Part shown: in pieces, positions 46,647-58,920 of the stretch
Numbering within the stretch: the first letter of the stretch is position 1
Layout: every line of letters starts with the position of its first letter
DNA from: Antilocapra americana
Lineage: Eukaryota > Chordata > Mammalia > Artiodactyla > Antilocapridae
Length of the DNA: 64,000 bases
Assembly: GCA_007570785.1 (NCBI GenBank)
Contig: ML661885.1
Span: forward strand, 20,278,883 to 20,342,882
Direction of reading: 5' to 3'
Made by a program: the position numbers and the translations under genes
The notes under the pieces: model-generated
The model's database searches: none
Told to the model about the DNA's origin: nothing
Seen by the model: only the letters and a program-made list of their open reading frames with translations

Positions 46647-49179
46647 TCTTTTTTTTTTTTTTAATTTTCTTTACTTTATTGTGTTGGTTTTGCCATACAA
46701 TGACATGAAACCGCCATGGGTTTACATATGCTCCCCCTCCAGAACCCCCTTCCCTCCTCCCTCCCGATTCCCTCCCCCTGGGAAATCTCAGTGCACCAGC
46801 CCCGAGCATCAGTCCTGGGCTGGTGATTGATTTCACATATGGTAATTAACATGTTTCAATGCCATTCTCCCATTCATCCCACCCTTGCCCTCTTCCACAG
46901 AGTCCACAAGTCTGTTCTATACATCTGAGTTCCTTTTGCTGTCTCACATGCAGGGTTCTTGCTGCCATCTTTCTAAATTCCATATATATGCGTTAGTATA
47001 CTGTATTGTTGTTTTTCCTTCTGGCTTACTTCACTCTGGATAATAGGCTCCAGTTCCGTCCACCTGAGTAGAACTGATTCAAATGAATTTTTTTTTTAAT
47101 GCTGAGTAATATTCCATTGTGTATATGTACCACAGCTTTCTTATCCATTCGTCAGTTGATGGGCATCTAGGTTGCTTCCATGTCCTGGCTATTGTAAACA
47201 GTGCGGCGATGAACATTGGGGTACACGTGTCTCTTTCAATTCTGGTTTCCTCGGTGTGTATGCCCAGCAGTGGGATTGCTGGGTCATATGGCAGGTCTAT
47301 TTGCAGTTTTTTAAGGAATCTCCACACTGTTTTCCATAGTGGCTGTACTAGTTTGCATTCCCACCAACAGTGTAAGAGGGTTCCCTTTTCTCCACATCCT
47401 CTCCAGCATTTATTGCTTGTAGACTTTTGGATGGCAGCCATTCTGACTGGTGTAAAGTGGTACCTCATTGTGGTTTTGATTTGCATTTCTCTGATAATGA
47501 GTGATGTTGAGCATCTTTTCATGTGTTTGTAGCCATTTTTATGTCTTCTTTGGAGAAATGTCTGTTGAGTTCTTTGGCCCACTTTTTGATTGGGTTGTTT
47601 ATTTTTCTAGAATGGAGCTGCAGGAGTTGCTTGTATATTTTTGAGATTAACTGTTTGTCCGTTGCTTCATTGGCTATTATTTTCTCCCATTCTGAAGGCT
47701 GTCTTTTCACCTTGCTTATAGTTTCTTTTGTTGTGCAGAAGCTTTTAATTTTAATTAGGTCCCATTTGTTTATTCGTGCTTTTATTTCGGATATTCTGGG
47801 AGGTGGGTCATAGAGGATCCCGCTTTTGTTTATGTCGGGGAGTGTTTTGCCTATGTTATCCTCTAGGAGTTTTATAGTTTCTGGTCTTATGCTTAGATCT
47901 TTGATCCATTTTGAGTTTATTTTTGTGTATGGTGTTAGAAAGTGTTCTAGTTTCATTCTTTTACAAGTGGCTGTCCAGTTTTTCCAGCACCACTTGTTAA
48001 AGAGATTGTCTTTTCTCCATTGTATATTCATGCCTCCTTTGTCAAAGATAAGGTGTCCATAGATGCATGGATTTATCTCTGGGCTTTCTATTTTGTTCCA
48101 TTGATCTATATTTCTGTCTTTGTGCCAGTACCATACTGTCTTGATGACTGTGGCTTTGTAGTACAGCCTAAAGTCAGGTAGGTTGATTCTTCCAGTTCCA
48201 TTCTTCTTTCTCAAGATTGCTTTGGCTATACGAGGTTTTTTGTATTTCCATACAAATTGAGAAATTATTTGTTCTAATTCTCTGAAAAAGACCTCTGGTA
48301 GCTTGATAGGAATTGCATTGAATTTACAGATTGCTTTGGGTAGTATACTCATTTTCACTATATTGATTCTTCCAATCCACGAACACGGTATGTTTCTCCA
48401 TCTGTTTGTGCCCTCTTTGATTTCTTTCATCAGTGTTTTATAGTTTTCTATATACAAGTCTTTTGTTTCTTTAGGTAGAAATACTCCTAAGTATTTTATT
48501 CTTTTTGTTTCGATGGTGAATGGAATTGTTTCCTTAATTTCTCTTTCTGTTTTCTCATTGTTAGTGTATAGGAATGCCAGGGATTTCTGTGTGTTGATTT
48601 TGTATCCTGAAACTTTACTATATTCACTGATAGCAATCGTAATCAGAAATCTTCCAAAAAACAAAAGCCCAGGACCAGATGGCTTCACAGCTGAATTCTA
48701 CCAAAAATTTAGAGAAGAGCTAACACCTATTCTACTCAAACTCTTCTAGAAAATTGCAGAGGAAGGTAAACTTCCAAACTCATTCTACGAGGCCACCATC
48801 ACCCTAATTCCAAAACCTGGCAAAGATGCCACACAAAAAGAAAACTTCAGGCCAATATCACTGATGAACATAGATACAAAAATCCTTAACAAAATTCTAG
48901 CAAATAGAATCCAATAACACATTAAAAAGATCATACATCATGATCAAGTAGGCTGTATCCCAGGGATGCAAGGATTCTTCAATATTTGCAAATCAATCAA
49001 TGTAATACACCACATTAACAAATTGAAAAATAAAAACCACATGATTATCTCAATAGATGCAGAGAAAGCCTTTGACAAAATTCAACATCCATTTATGATA
49101 AAAACCCTCCAAAAGGCAGGAATAGAAGGAACATACCTCAACATAATAAAAGCTATATATGACAAACCCACAGCAAGGG
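46647..49179 (-). mobile_element. Younger artiodactyl L1 with 5' inversion, nested in the older L1
   Basis: 46647-48638 is antisense: poly-T, 3' UTR, then ORF2 C-terminal coding region. The minus frame 47519-48688 (389 codons in all, of which about 370 are L1) carries [18 protein letters not shown] and [19 protein letters not shown]; after one frameshift near 47.53 kb it continues at 47079-47582 to [10 protein letters not shown]. 48639-49179 switches to the + strand and encodes an upstream ORF2 part ([30 protein letters not shown]). Perfect 11-bp duplication TGAAGTTTCTT at 46636-46646 and 49180-49190. Confidence 0.95.
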
Positions 49180-49190
49180 TGAAGTTTCTT

Positions 49191-52100
49191 GATATGATTT
49201 CAGTCTTCTAAATTCATGGAGACTTGTTTTGTGGTCTGCTACAAAACCACCACTTGTTATGTGGTTTGTTCTGGAGAATGTTCCATGTGCACTTGAAAAG
49301 AAGTGCATTCTGATGCTTTTGGATGTAATATTCTATATATATTAAGACCATTTGGTTTAAGGCCAATGTTTCCCTTATTGATTTTCTCTCTGAATGATAT
49401 ATTCATTGATGTAGGTGGGGTGTTAAAGTCCCCTACTGTTATTGTGTTATTGTCCATTTCTTTTGTTTGTTAATATTTACCTTATGCATTTAGGTGTATC
49501 TGTTGAGTGCATATATATTTACAATTGTTATAGCTTCTTGGATTGATCTCTTTACTAGGTAATGTCCTACTTTGTCTTTTGTTACAGGCAGTGGTTTAAA
49601 GTCTGTTTTGTCTGATATAAGTCTGCTACTTAGGTTTTTTCTAAATTTCTGTTTGTGTGGAATACCTATGTCCATCCCTTCACATTCAGTCTGTGTTTTC
49701 CTTTAGATCTTGATTGAGTCTCTGGAGCAGCACATATAAGGTCTTGTTTTTGTTTCTGTTGAGCCACTCTGTGTCTTTTGATTACAGCACTCTGTGTCTA
49801 TATGCATTTAAAGTAATTGTTGATAGGTATGTATTCATTGACATTTTTGAAATTGTTTTCAGGTTTATTTTGTAGTTTTGCTTTTGTTGTTATTCTTGTT
49901 TTCTTCTTTGGCTCTCTTTCCTTGTGATTTGATAACTTATCTTTAATATTATGTTTAGATCCTTTCAGTTTGTTGCGTTTGTGTCTGTTACAGATTTTTT
50001 AGTTTGTGGTTTCAATAGCAATCTGTTTATGGTTATTTTAAGTTGATGTGATGTCCTCTTTAGTTTGAATGTATTTTAACAATCCAGCATTTTTATTCAC
50101 CTTCTATGTTAAATGTTTTTGACATCATATTCTAGATCATTTGATTTTTATATTTCTTAACTACTTATTCTGTCTATGGAAGATATTACTAATTCTGTCT
50201 TTTAATCTTTCTACTGGCTTTAATAGTGGTTGGTCTGCCACCTTTACAGTATATTTACTTTTACTAGTGAGATTTTTCCTTACATAACTTTCATATTTCT
50301 AGGTGAGGCTTTTTGTTTCTTGGTTAGAGAAGCCCATTTTCATCTCTTGTAGAGCTAGTTTCATGGTACTGAACCTTTTAACTTTTGCTTGTCTGGAAAA
50401 CTTTTTATTTTTCTTCAAGCCTGAATGATAGCTTTGCTGAGTAGAGTATTTCTGGTTGTAGATTTTTTTTTCCTTTCATCATTTTAAATGTTTCATGACA
50501 TTCCCTTCTGTTCTGGTGGATTTCTACTGACAAGTCAACTTATGATCTTATGTACATTCCCATGTATGTAACTATTTACTTTTCCCTGCTGCTGTTAATA
50601 CTCTGTCTTTAATTTTAGCTATTATAATTACTCTGTTTTTTGGTGTGGTCCATTTGGGTAGATTCTGTTTGGGGCTACTCTCTGTGCCTCCTGAACCTGG
50701 ATGACTGTTTCCCTTCCCAGGTTAGGAAAATTTTCAGCCATCGTGTCTTCTGATATGTTATCTGCACCTCACTTCTTTTTGAACTCCCATAATGCAAATG
50801 TTAGTATGCTTGATGTTGTCTCAAAGGTCCCTCAAACTGTCCTCATTTTTTAAATTCTTTCTGTTCAGCTTGAGTGATTTCTATTACTCTGTCTCTCATC
50901 TTGCTGTTCCAGTCCTCTGTATCATCTTAATAATCTACTGTTGATTCCTTCCAGTATGTTTTTTATTTCACTTAATTGTAGTCTTCAGCTCTGTTTGATT
51001 CTTCTTTATATTTTCTAACTCCTTTTGAAACTTCTCGCTATGTTTTGCCATTCTTCTCCCACGTTCTTTGAGGATTTTTGTGATTATTATGTTAAACTCG
51101 CTACTGGGTAAGTTCCTTAGCTCCACTTCACTTAGTTCTTCTGGTGTTTTATCTCCCTCCTTTGAATCATATTCCTCTGTCTCCTCATTTTGCCTAACTT
51201 GATGTTTTTATTTCTATTTATTTGGTAGGTTGGTTACATTTCTTGATCTTGTTGGAGTGAACTTTTGTAGGAAAGGTTCTGTGCCTCCCAGGAGCTCACT
51301 ACTCTGGTCACCAGAGCCTTATGTTGCAGGAGTGCCCCCTATGTGGCCTCATAGGCCCTTCTGATATGGTTGGCTGATTGCCATGAGTGGTCTAGTTGGC
51401 ACTGATGGTCCCTGGTCCAGTTGATTTTTAGGCTTGGGCTTTGTGGATGCTGACTGCTGCTGGTGGTAGGCTCAGGTTATGAGGTGGCTGTACCCTGGGC
51501 TTACAAGGCTAGTGCTGGTCCACTGGTAGGCAGAGCTGGGTGGGTCCTACTGAAGGGGTTTCACAGATGGTGTCAGCCCACAGATCTGCAGCTTTGGGGC
51601 CAAGGGAGTCCACGTGCTGATGCCTGCCTATTGGTGGGTCAGGCCAGGTCCTGGAGTTAGTGCCAGCACTCTGGTAGGTGGAGCTGGGTCTTGGGTTCTC
51701 TGGTGATAGGGCTGAGTCCGTGGTAGGCTGGGGGAATCAAGGTGCCCAGTGGTCTCTGCCAGCCTGCTGTTGGGTGAAGCTGTGTCCCTGCAGTTAGCTG
51801 CTTGGCCTGCGGGTCCCTGGGATTGTAACGGACTCTAATAGGTGGGCAGGCTGTGTCCTGGCGCTAATAAGGTAGGACTCCATAATGTTTCTTGCCGGTA
51901 CTAGCATTCCTCGTGGTAGAGGGAGCTCTAAAATATGATTACCACTGAGTCCCGATTGCCTGCTCCTCTCGATGAGCATGTGTGCCTGCCCAAGACAGTT
52001 TAAAATAATTGTTTCTGCCCTGTGTTTTGGAGCATGCAAATTCTGTGTGAGTCCTTTAACAATGGAGTCTCTGTTTCCCGCAGCCCTCTAGGAGGTCCTT

Positions 52101-52470
52101 TGAAAGTTAGCATCCAGTCTTCAAAGCTAAACATTCTTGGGTCTCATCTTCCCATTGCAGAACTCTGGATTGAGGAGTCCAGTGTGGGGCTTGAACCCCT
52201 TGCTCCTTTGGGAGAACCTCTGCAGTTGTGATTATTCTTGTGTTGGTCGGTAGCCTACCTGAGGGTGTGGGTCTGGACTGCACTGTGTCCCCACTTCTCC
52301 TGCTCGTCTCATTATAGTTCCTTCTTTAGTTGTGGAAGATTGTTTCTACTTGTCTTCAGGTTCTCATTGATCGCTGCTCTGTAAGTAGTCGTAATTTTGT
52401 TGTGCTCACTGGAGATAAACTCAGAATTTTCCTGCTCATCTCTATCCCACTGTAGCCACCAGCATTATTT
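49191..52470 (-). mobile_element. Old L1 LINE, minus, right part (ORF2 start to 5' UTR)
   Basis: Continuation of the host L1. The minus strand encodes endonuclease-region remnants (NTITVGDFNTPPTSM at 49257-49457). Further right come ORF1/5' sequences (CCTCAAACTGTCCTCATTTT) and a GC-richer L1 5' UTR (51.2-52.45 kb) ending near CTGCTCATCTCTATCCCACT. Confidence 0.75.
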
Positions 52471-52757
52471 TTTAATGTTTTGAAGATAAGTAATATGTAT
52501 TAATCTTAACAGAACTTTTGTTTTTAAACTTTAGTAATTTACAATAGAGACAGCTTGTAATTAATTAAGAGACTATGACAACTTGATTTGGTTAAAGTAG
52601 AATAAAACCAGTTTCAGCAGTATCAGTTTGTTTCTTTTTAAATTATAAATTCTGTGTTCGGCATTTGCCTTTGACCACCGATAACTTTTAAGTCTTGTGA
52701 GTTTTAATTGGTAAAATTGCTTATTTTAAAGTAGTAGAAGACATTTTCACAAGAACT
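52471..52757. other. ZC2HC1A: Intron 1, 3' part
   Basis: AT-rich unique-looking sequence between the L1 block and the SINE next to exon 2. Confidence 0.6.
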
Positions 52758-52769
52758 GACCACTTATAT

Positions 52770-53046
52770 TGGAGAAGGAAATGGCAGCCCACTCCAGTAT
52801 TCTTGCCTAGAGAATCCCAGGGACAGAGGAGCCTGGAGGGCTGCTGTTCATAGGGTTGCACAAAGTCGGACACAACTGAAGTGACTTAGCATGCCTGCAT
52901 GCATTGGAGAAGGAAATGGCAACCCACTCCAGTGTTCTTGCCTGGAGAATCCCAGGGACAGAGGAGCCTGGTGGGCTGTCGTCTATGGGGTCACACAGAG
53001 TCAGAAATGACTGTTTTTCGAAAGCAGCTTAGCAGAAGCAGCAACA
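52770..53046 (+). mobile_element. Bov-A2 SINE (dimer), plus, next to exon 2
   Basis: Two Bov-A units in sense (GGAGAAGGAAATGGCAGCCC and GGAGAAGGAAATGGCAACCC), tail GCAGAAGCAGCAACA. Perfect 12-bp duplication GACCACTTATAT at 52758-52769 and 53047-53058. The second copy ends 82 bp before exon 2. Confidence 0.95.
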
Positions 53047-53140
53047 GACCACTTATATATGAAATTAAGTAAAGACCAAAATTTAGACATTTCACAATAA
53101 GAGCCATTGAATATTTTGACTACATTCTTTTCTGTTCTAG

Positions 53141-53214
53141 AAAATGGAAGTGTGCAAGTTGGAGAATTGTTACCTTGCAAGATTTGTGGAAGAACATTCT
53201 TTCCAGTGGCATTG
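53141..53214 (+). CDS. ZC2HC1A: ZC2HC1A coding exon 2 (first half of zinc knuckle 1)
   Basis: A 74-bp exon preceded by a pyrimidine-rich acceptor ending TTCTAG and followed by a consensus donor GTGAGT at 53215. With the carried G it encodes residues 6-30, including the C-x2-C pair (C18 and C21) in the segment LPCKICGRTFFP. The exon ends in phase 0. The His and last Cys of this zinc knuckle lie in exon 3, so the finger is split by intron 2. A Bov-A2 SINE ends about 80-95 bp upstream of this exon, unusually close to the splice acceptor. Confidence 0.95.
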
Positions 53215-55266
53215 GTGAGTACCTTTTTCCTTTGGTGTTTGATAGAGCTTTAGTGGTTTGATACTTCAGAACAGTGGCAAGATATATAAAGATATAGTGG
53301 CTAATGTTCTTTGCTCAAAAGTACCAGTTCTATCTATTCATTCTTATAGAGTACTCTCTTTGTTTCAGAGATTGATTGGTCTTCAAAACTCCTCTGTTAG
53401 GGTATTAAAGTATTCCTTCCCTTGTGGGACTGTTAATGAAACCAAAACAAAAAACTCTTAGAAATACTCTTAAAAATAATGTATTTAAAGAAGCAGAAGG
53501 ATATGATATTTGGAATTTGCTTTAAACCTCAGGAAAAAAAGGTGGGGCTTGAGATAAATGAAATAAGATTGTTAAAATGTTGGTAATTTTTGAGGCAGGG
53601 GATCAGTAAATGGAGCTAATTATACTATTTTATTAATTCTTATGTATGTTTGAAATATTCCAAAGAAAAAGTATTTTAATTAAAACTGTTCCTAAAATAC
53701 ATTATGCATTCTTTAGAATGCAAATACAGTTGTATACAAATACAAATAGAAGCACATCTTATGGTAATATAAAATATCTAGCTAGAGAGTAAGAAAACAA
53801 TATATCTTATACATTCTGTTTTAACATCAAATATAAATAGATATTTATGAATATTTTCATTTAGAATAAAGCTTTTTCTTTGAGCATAGGTCTGCTGTTT
53901 AGAGTTCTGTCCCATTTTATTTTACATCCTTACTGTTTCCAGGTTTTCTTTAAAGCAGTAAGAAGGAGTTAATGATCCAAAATGGCCACCTGACTACAGA
54001 CTTCTCTTAAATATTATCAGCTTTTTAATACTTTCTTGCCCATACTTACTTAAATAACTTTTTGTTGTCATTAATTCACTATTTTTCAAACCAGTTTTCA
54101 AAGTTTTAAGCTGAGTTTTCACAGGGGGGAATGTATCATTTTTGGCCCTCATTTATTCAATATTTAAATAATCACTGTCAGTTTATATAATATGTCAGTT
54201 TTCGGAGCAGGTGCTACATTCTTTTGATATATACTACTCAGTATGAGGACAGCCATTTCTAGAAAGTTGCCTGTTAACCATTTTTTTTTAATATTTAAGA
54301 AATTTTATTCTAATAGTTATGACTATTGCATTTGTCAGAATGAAATCCGAAAACAAGTATGTTTTACAGGTATGTAAAATAATTGAGTGCTGATTTTGTA
54401 TTGAAAATATTAGAGGCTCTGTGACATGGAATCAACTAGTTCTGTTTCCTGTTTTCCTAAATAAAGCTTAATAGTTCCAACTTGTTCATTGTTTATCAAA
54501 ATAAAAAAGAAAAAAGTGCATTTAGTATACTCTGTGTTGTTAGTCAACATGTTTTATTTAGGGGAAGAAGAATTATTATTTATCCAGTTAATTTGAGATC
54601 AGTTAAGAGCTTCCATTGTAATGGCTTTAAATGAGCTGGAAACCATATTTTCTAAAAAATTACACATACAAAAGAACTGTAGGGATGGAACGCTAGATAG
54701 CACAAGAAAAATCCTTAGTAAAAATAAGATAGAAAATTTGAGTTCCAGAAAGGGGGAGGAGATGATGTGGAGAAAAGACAGAAACATGACCACCTTGTCC
54801 TGTGCTATGTTAACAAACTACTATTATGTGAACTTGAGTAGAGTAACCCAAACTATTACTATTATGTTAGCTTTTGTAATCCTAATGCTAAAGCATTTTC
54901 CATTTACATTCCTTTTTGTAATATCTAATTTCAGGTGTTTAATAATAAAGGTAACTTTTTTGCCCCCACTTAAATAGCTGTGTCTTACATGCATTAGCTT
55001 CCTTATTCTTAGCAGTGTGAAAACCAGGAGAATATTAAATAACTTGCAATAAATTTTGGTAGAATATTTATATTATCTTGAGGAAGATAACTTGTAGCCT
55101 GTTTATATATATATATATTTAGCTATTTAGTTAAAACAAGCCATGTCTTCTTTATGCATTATCATTATTTATCTTCAGGTTTTAAACTGGTCTCTAATGA
55201 CAATTAAAATTTTATACTCTTTTTGAAGAAGTGAAAATGATATATTGTATTTCTTTATTTGAACAG
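53215..55266. other. ZC2HC1A: Intron 2
   Basis: AT-rich, 2052 bp, remarkably free of recognisable young SINE or LINE copies. A short (TA)n at 55108-55121. No additional exon supported; the 118-codon frame at 54621 has no recognised family. Confidence 0.7.
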
Positions 55267-55383
55267 AAAAAACATGGACCTATTTGCCAGAAAACTGCCA
55301 CTAAAAAACGAAAGACTTTTGATTCAAGCAGACAAAGAGCTGAAGGAACTGATATTCCAACAGTAAAACCTCTTAAACCCAGG
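55267..55383 (+). CDS. ZC2HC1A: ZC2HC1A coding exon 3 (end of zinc knuckle 1, basic segment)
   Basis: A 117-bp exon of 39 codons, phase 0 at both ends. The acceptor is TTTGAACAG and the donor GTAATT follows the AGG codon. It begins KKHGPIC, supplying H33 and C37 to complete a C-x2-C-x11-H-x3-C zinc site with exon 2. The rest is basic and polar, including TKKRKTFDSSRQRAEG, and ends VKPLKPR. The TKKRK stretch could be a nuclear-localisation signal, but this is inference. The acceptor has a weak pyrimidine tract (TTTCTTTATTTGAACAG). Confidence 0.95.
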
Positions 55384-56295
55384 GTAATTCTCTGACCTCT
55401 TGAATAGTATAAAACCTTGCTGCTATGTATAATGAAAAAAATAATTATCTGTTATGCTGATTGAAGAGTAAGCAGAATTCTGTCATGTTCTCAGTTTAGA
55501 GGTTATCATAAACTTGTTTATTTTGAATTTCAGCAAAAGGAAGACCAAAGTACTGTCCAACTACAGTGAGGTTTTCGTAGCATTAGAGAGTCAATTTCTG
55601 AGCTATAGGCTGGAAATGAAAAGTCTTCACATGTTCGTTGTAACTCATTGTTCATTACTTTGGCTATAGTTTATGTCTCTGTTACTAGTAGTGTAATCCA
55701 TGTAGTATACAAAAGGAAAGCTATCAGTTACAAATGCTTTAGCCTATTAAGTATTATCTTGGTTGATTTTTCAGCATTTGTGATCTTAGTATGCCTTCCG
55801 GGAAAAAGTTTTATCCATTGCTCAATTGTCCACAAATTGACCACTGTCAGCTTACTTTCTTCTCTGTAACCAAGCAAGGAATCTCCTGTGCTAGCTAATC
55901 TCTCCTTGATAACCACCTGTCTTGATATTTTATTTGCTAAGAATAAATCACATAAATACATTGACATATTTTTAAAGAGTCTTTTTAGTGCAGTATTCAA
56001 AATTTGAGTGCCTATTTATATGGTTTTGAAACAAACTGTTTTCAGTAGTAATAGTTTTTCCCAGTGGTATGGGAAAGCATTTCCATATGGGACAGTTAAT
56101 CATACTAGTAAAGTCCTTTGATAATAAAAAGGAAGTCAGTTTATCTTTGTTTTTCAGTCTATGAATATTTAAGGGAGGATGGAGAAGCTTGGACAAGGTA
56201 CATACATTATTTAGTTTTCCATGGTAACCTGCCAGATATGTAATTATGTTAACTTTAATTTAGCCTACATAAACTAATTAAATCTTTGGAGTCAG
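55384..56295. other. ZC2HC1A: Intron 3, 5' part
   Basis: AT-rich, no repeat or exon recognised. Confidence 0.6.
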
Positions 56296-56299
56296 TATA

Positions 56300-56465
56300 A
56301 AGTAGTGAGTTTGAAAGCTGTCTCAACAGTCAGACTGCCTGGATTTACCCCTGACTCTGCTACTCTGTTGTAATGGGCAGGTTGCTTAATCTATACTTCT
56401 GTTTTCTGTAAAATGGTGATAGTAGTTATCTATCTTGTGGAATTATTAGGGGAATTACATTAAGT
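56300..56465 (+). repeat. MIR SINE, plus
   Basis: CAGTCAGACTGCCTGGATTT, then GACTCTGCTACTCTGT and GTAAAATGGTGATAGTAG fit MIR. Confidence 0.75.
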
Positions 56466-56489
56466 TTATCCATGGTGATGTCTCAGTAA

Positions 56490-56920
56490 TTTTTTTTTTA
56501 ATTGGAGGACAGTTGCTTTACAGTGTTGTGTTCGTTTCTGCCATACAACAACACAAATCAGCCATAGTGTGTGTATGTGTATCTCCCCTCACTCTAGAGT
56601 CTCCCCTCTGCACAGGGCTGGGCTCCCTGTGTTATGAAGCAGCTTCCCACTAGCTATCTGTTTTATACATGGTAATGATATATACGTCAGTGCTGCTCTC
56701 TGCTTCCCACCCTCTCCTTCCCCTGCTGTGTCCACAAGTATCTATTTCTGACCTGAAAATAGGTTCATCAGTACCAATTTTCTAGATCCCATATGTGGGT
56801 TAATACGTGATGTTTGTTTTTCTCTTTCTTACTTCACTCCATGTATAACAGACTTTGGGTTCATCCACCTCAATTCAGCTGACTCACATTCATTCTTTTT
56901 TGGGGGCTGAGTAATATTCC

Positions 56921-56951
<31 letters not shown>

Positions 56952-57025
56952 CTGTCTGTCTATATATACCACAGCTTCTTTATCCATTCATCTGTGGATG
57001 GACCTCTAGGTTATTTGTTTGAAGA
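56490..57025 (-). mobile_element. L1 3' end, minus, with TG microsatellite
   Basis: Antisense L1 3' UTR (TTAATTGGAGGACAGTTGCT, GGCTCCCTGTGTTATGAAGC) and ORF2 end (GGGGCTGAGTAATATTCCAT), parallel to 7888-8400. A (TG)n tract at about 56925-56952 has expanded inside it. Confidence 0.8.
56924..56953. repeat. (TG)n microsatellite
   Basis: About 14 uninterrupted TG units followed by CTGTCTGTC. Confidence 0.9.
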
Positions 57026-57104
57026 GGAGGTTTGTATACTTAAGAAAAATTAGTCTTTAAGAAAAAGCCAAGTAAAAACTTACTTTATGATAAGGAGTTT
57101 TATT

Positions 57105-57270
57105 TTCTTGCTGCTTAAAGTGTGGTCCATAGAGCAGTAATAGTAGCACTGTTTTGGAAACTTGTTAGAATGCAGAAACTCAGGTTCCTCCCAGGCATAC
57201 TAAATTAGAATCTGCATTTTAACAAAATCTTTGAATGAGTCATATGCATATTGGAGAAACAGTGTATTAG
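57105..57270 (-). repeat. MER5A-like hAT element, minus
   Basis: AAAGTGTGGTCCATAGAGCA, GAAACTTGTTAGAATGCAGA and CAGGTTCCTCCCAGGCATAC match MER5A pieces. Confidence 0.65.
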
Positions 57271-57292
57271 AAGATTTTAAACATCATAGTAT

Positions 57293-57438
57293 GGGCTTCC
57301 CAGGCACAGTGGTAAAGATTCTGCCTGTCAGTGCAATAGACGCAGGCGGTATAGAATTGCCTGGAGAATCCCATGAACACAGCGGCTTGGCATGCAGCAG
57401 TCCATGAGGTCAAGAGTCAGATGCAACTGAGCACACAC
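57293..57438 (+). mobile_element. Bov-tA SINE, deleted, plus
   Basis: GGGCTTCCCAGGCACAGTGG head, shortened body, end ATGCAACTGAGCACACACAA. Confidence 0.83.
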
Positions 57439-57569
57439 AAATGTCATGGGGAGGTTCTCAATACAAAAATCACAAGCAGAGTGGAGCAAAGCAAAGACAA
57501 ACCCCCATTTTTGGAGAAATTCAGGCGTACCCCAGGGACTGCAAACAAATATGTCTCTTTCTCCTCTCA

Positions 57570-57680
57570 AAGTTGCTTTGTCATGTCTGTAGCCATTCCT
57601 TCTCCAGGGGATCTTCGCAGCCCAGGGATCAAACTGGGGTCTCCTGCACTGTAGGCAGTTTCTTGTTGTCTGAGCCACGT
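57570..57680 (-). mobile_element. Bov-tA SINE, internally deleted, minus
   Basis: AGTTGCTTTGTCATGTCTG jumps directly to AGCCATTCCTTCTCCAGG, then runs to the tRNA head (GAGCCACGTGGATATG). Confidence 0.8.
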
Positions 57681-58497
57681 GGATATGTCGATATGTCAGA
57701 GCTGCCCAAAGAATCTGAGATCCAGAGGAAGGAAGTTACTGGGGTGCCCATGGCCTAGAACCTGAGAACCTGCCACCTTAAAGTTGAGGGGGCCTCCTCA
57801 ACCTGCAAAGTGACTCCTTAAAGATGAGGGTTCTTGTCTGAAAGTACTTATCCCTTGTTTATCACAGCAGGGGCAGGAACTGGGGTGAGCTACAGGAACT
57901 TGGAATGAACTGAAAGTGGAATGAGCCTGTCTGAAATTGGACAAAAGCCAGGAGGGAGGAAGTGGGATGAGGCACTGAGATCTGAAGAGGTGCAGAGCAG
58001 AGGCTCTGAGAAAGCACTAATGGGAAAGACAATACCCTTTCTAAAGGTCAAGGGGCCACTTTAAAGTGTCCTGTTTTTGAAGTGATTAGTGTAAGAATTG
58101 AGGGAAGTATAGACGACAGCAGCAGGCCTCCTGGACCCGTGTTGTTTTAGAGAAGCAGAAGAGAAATGTCTGTGTGATCAGTTTTGTTGCTTTCATGACG
58201 ACTAGTTGGAAAGTTGTTTTCTTATTTTCTGTTTTTTGAAAGAGTTTTTAAAAGATTGGTGCTTTTTCTTCCTTAAATGTCTGCATGTATTTAACAGTAA
58301 GGGCAGGCATCTAGGCCAGGAGTTTCCTTTGTGGTTCTTTTAATAGTAGATTCATTAAAAAGAAATAAAAGGCTTTCATTATTGTAATGGGATGTAATGT
58401 TAATATGCAGAAAGGTTTCGTATTTCAACAAACAACTCATTGAAATATAAAAATGATTAAAAGATTCTTACAAAAGAACAGCACAAAGTATAAAATA
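57681..58497. other. ZC2HC1A: Intron 3, no exon seen
   Basis: 57.7-58.15 kb is GC-richer and purine-rich on the + strand (possible old unclassified repeat); the rest is AT-rich. Confidence 0.45.
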
Positions 58498-58504
58498 TTT
58501 AGGA

Positions 58505-58630
58505 GTTAGTGTTAGTCACTCAGCTATGTCTGGCGCTTTGCCACCCCAAGGACTGGGGCTCGCCAGGCTCCTCTGTTCATGGAATCCTCTAGGCAAGAAT
58601 ACTGGAGTGGATTGCCTTTTCCTTCTCCAG
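58505..58630 (-). mobile_element. Bov-A monomer, minus
   Basis: A single antisense Bov-A unit without tRNA head; duplication TTTAGGA at 58498-58504 and 58631-58637. Confidence 0.88.
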
Positions 58631-58920
58631 TTTAGGAATAAACCTTATAGTAATAAAAGTGGAAAACTTTCACAAAGAATACTTTAAAAAACTACTGAAA
58701 GACGCTAACAAACATGTCTTCTAATGGAAATATATCACATTCTTAGATAAGTAAATCTCAGCTAAATAGAGATTTTAAATTGTGTATGAATGTAATGTTT
58801 AATTTTTCCAGTTAAAATGTAGTTTTAAAAAACAAGCAGAATCTAAAGCTCAAATGGAAAAATACACATATAAGAGTAGCCAGAAAAGATTGAAAGAGAA
58901 GCAGAATAGAGTTAACCTTT

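Noticed and set aside
47519..48688. 389-codon minus-strand frame that could be taken for a gene
   Set aside because: The translation is L1 ORF2 C-terminal sequence; it is part of a retrotransposon bracketed by a target-site duplication.
53141..53214. Possibility that the ZC2HC1A exons are a processed pseudogene
   Set aside because: Exons are separated by introns with GT/AG sites, and phases match across every junction, so this is the intron-containing parent gene.
54621..54977. 118-codon frame in intron 2
   Set aside because: No recognisable domain, AT-driven composition, no splice signals that would join it in frame to ZC2HC1A exons.
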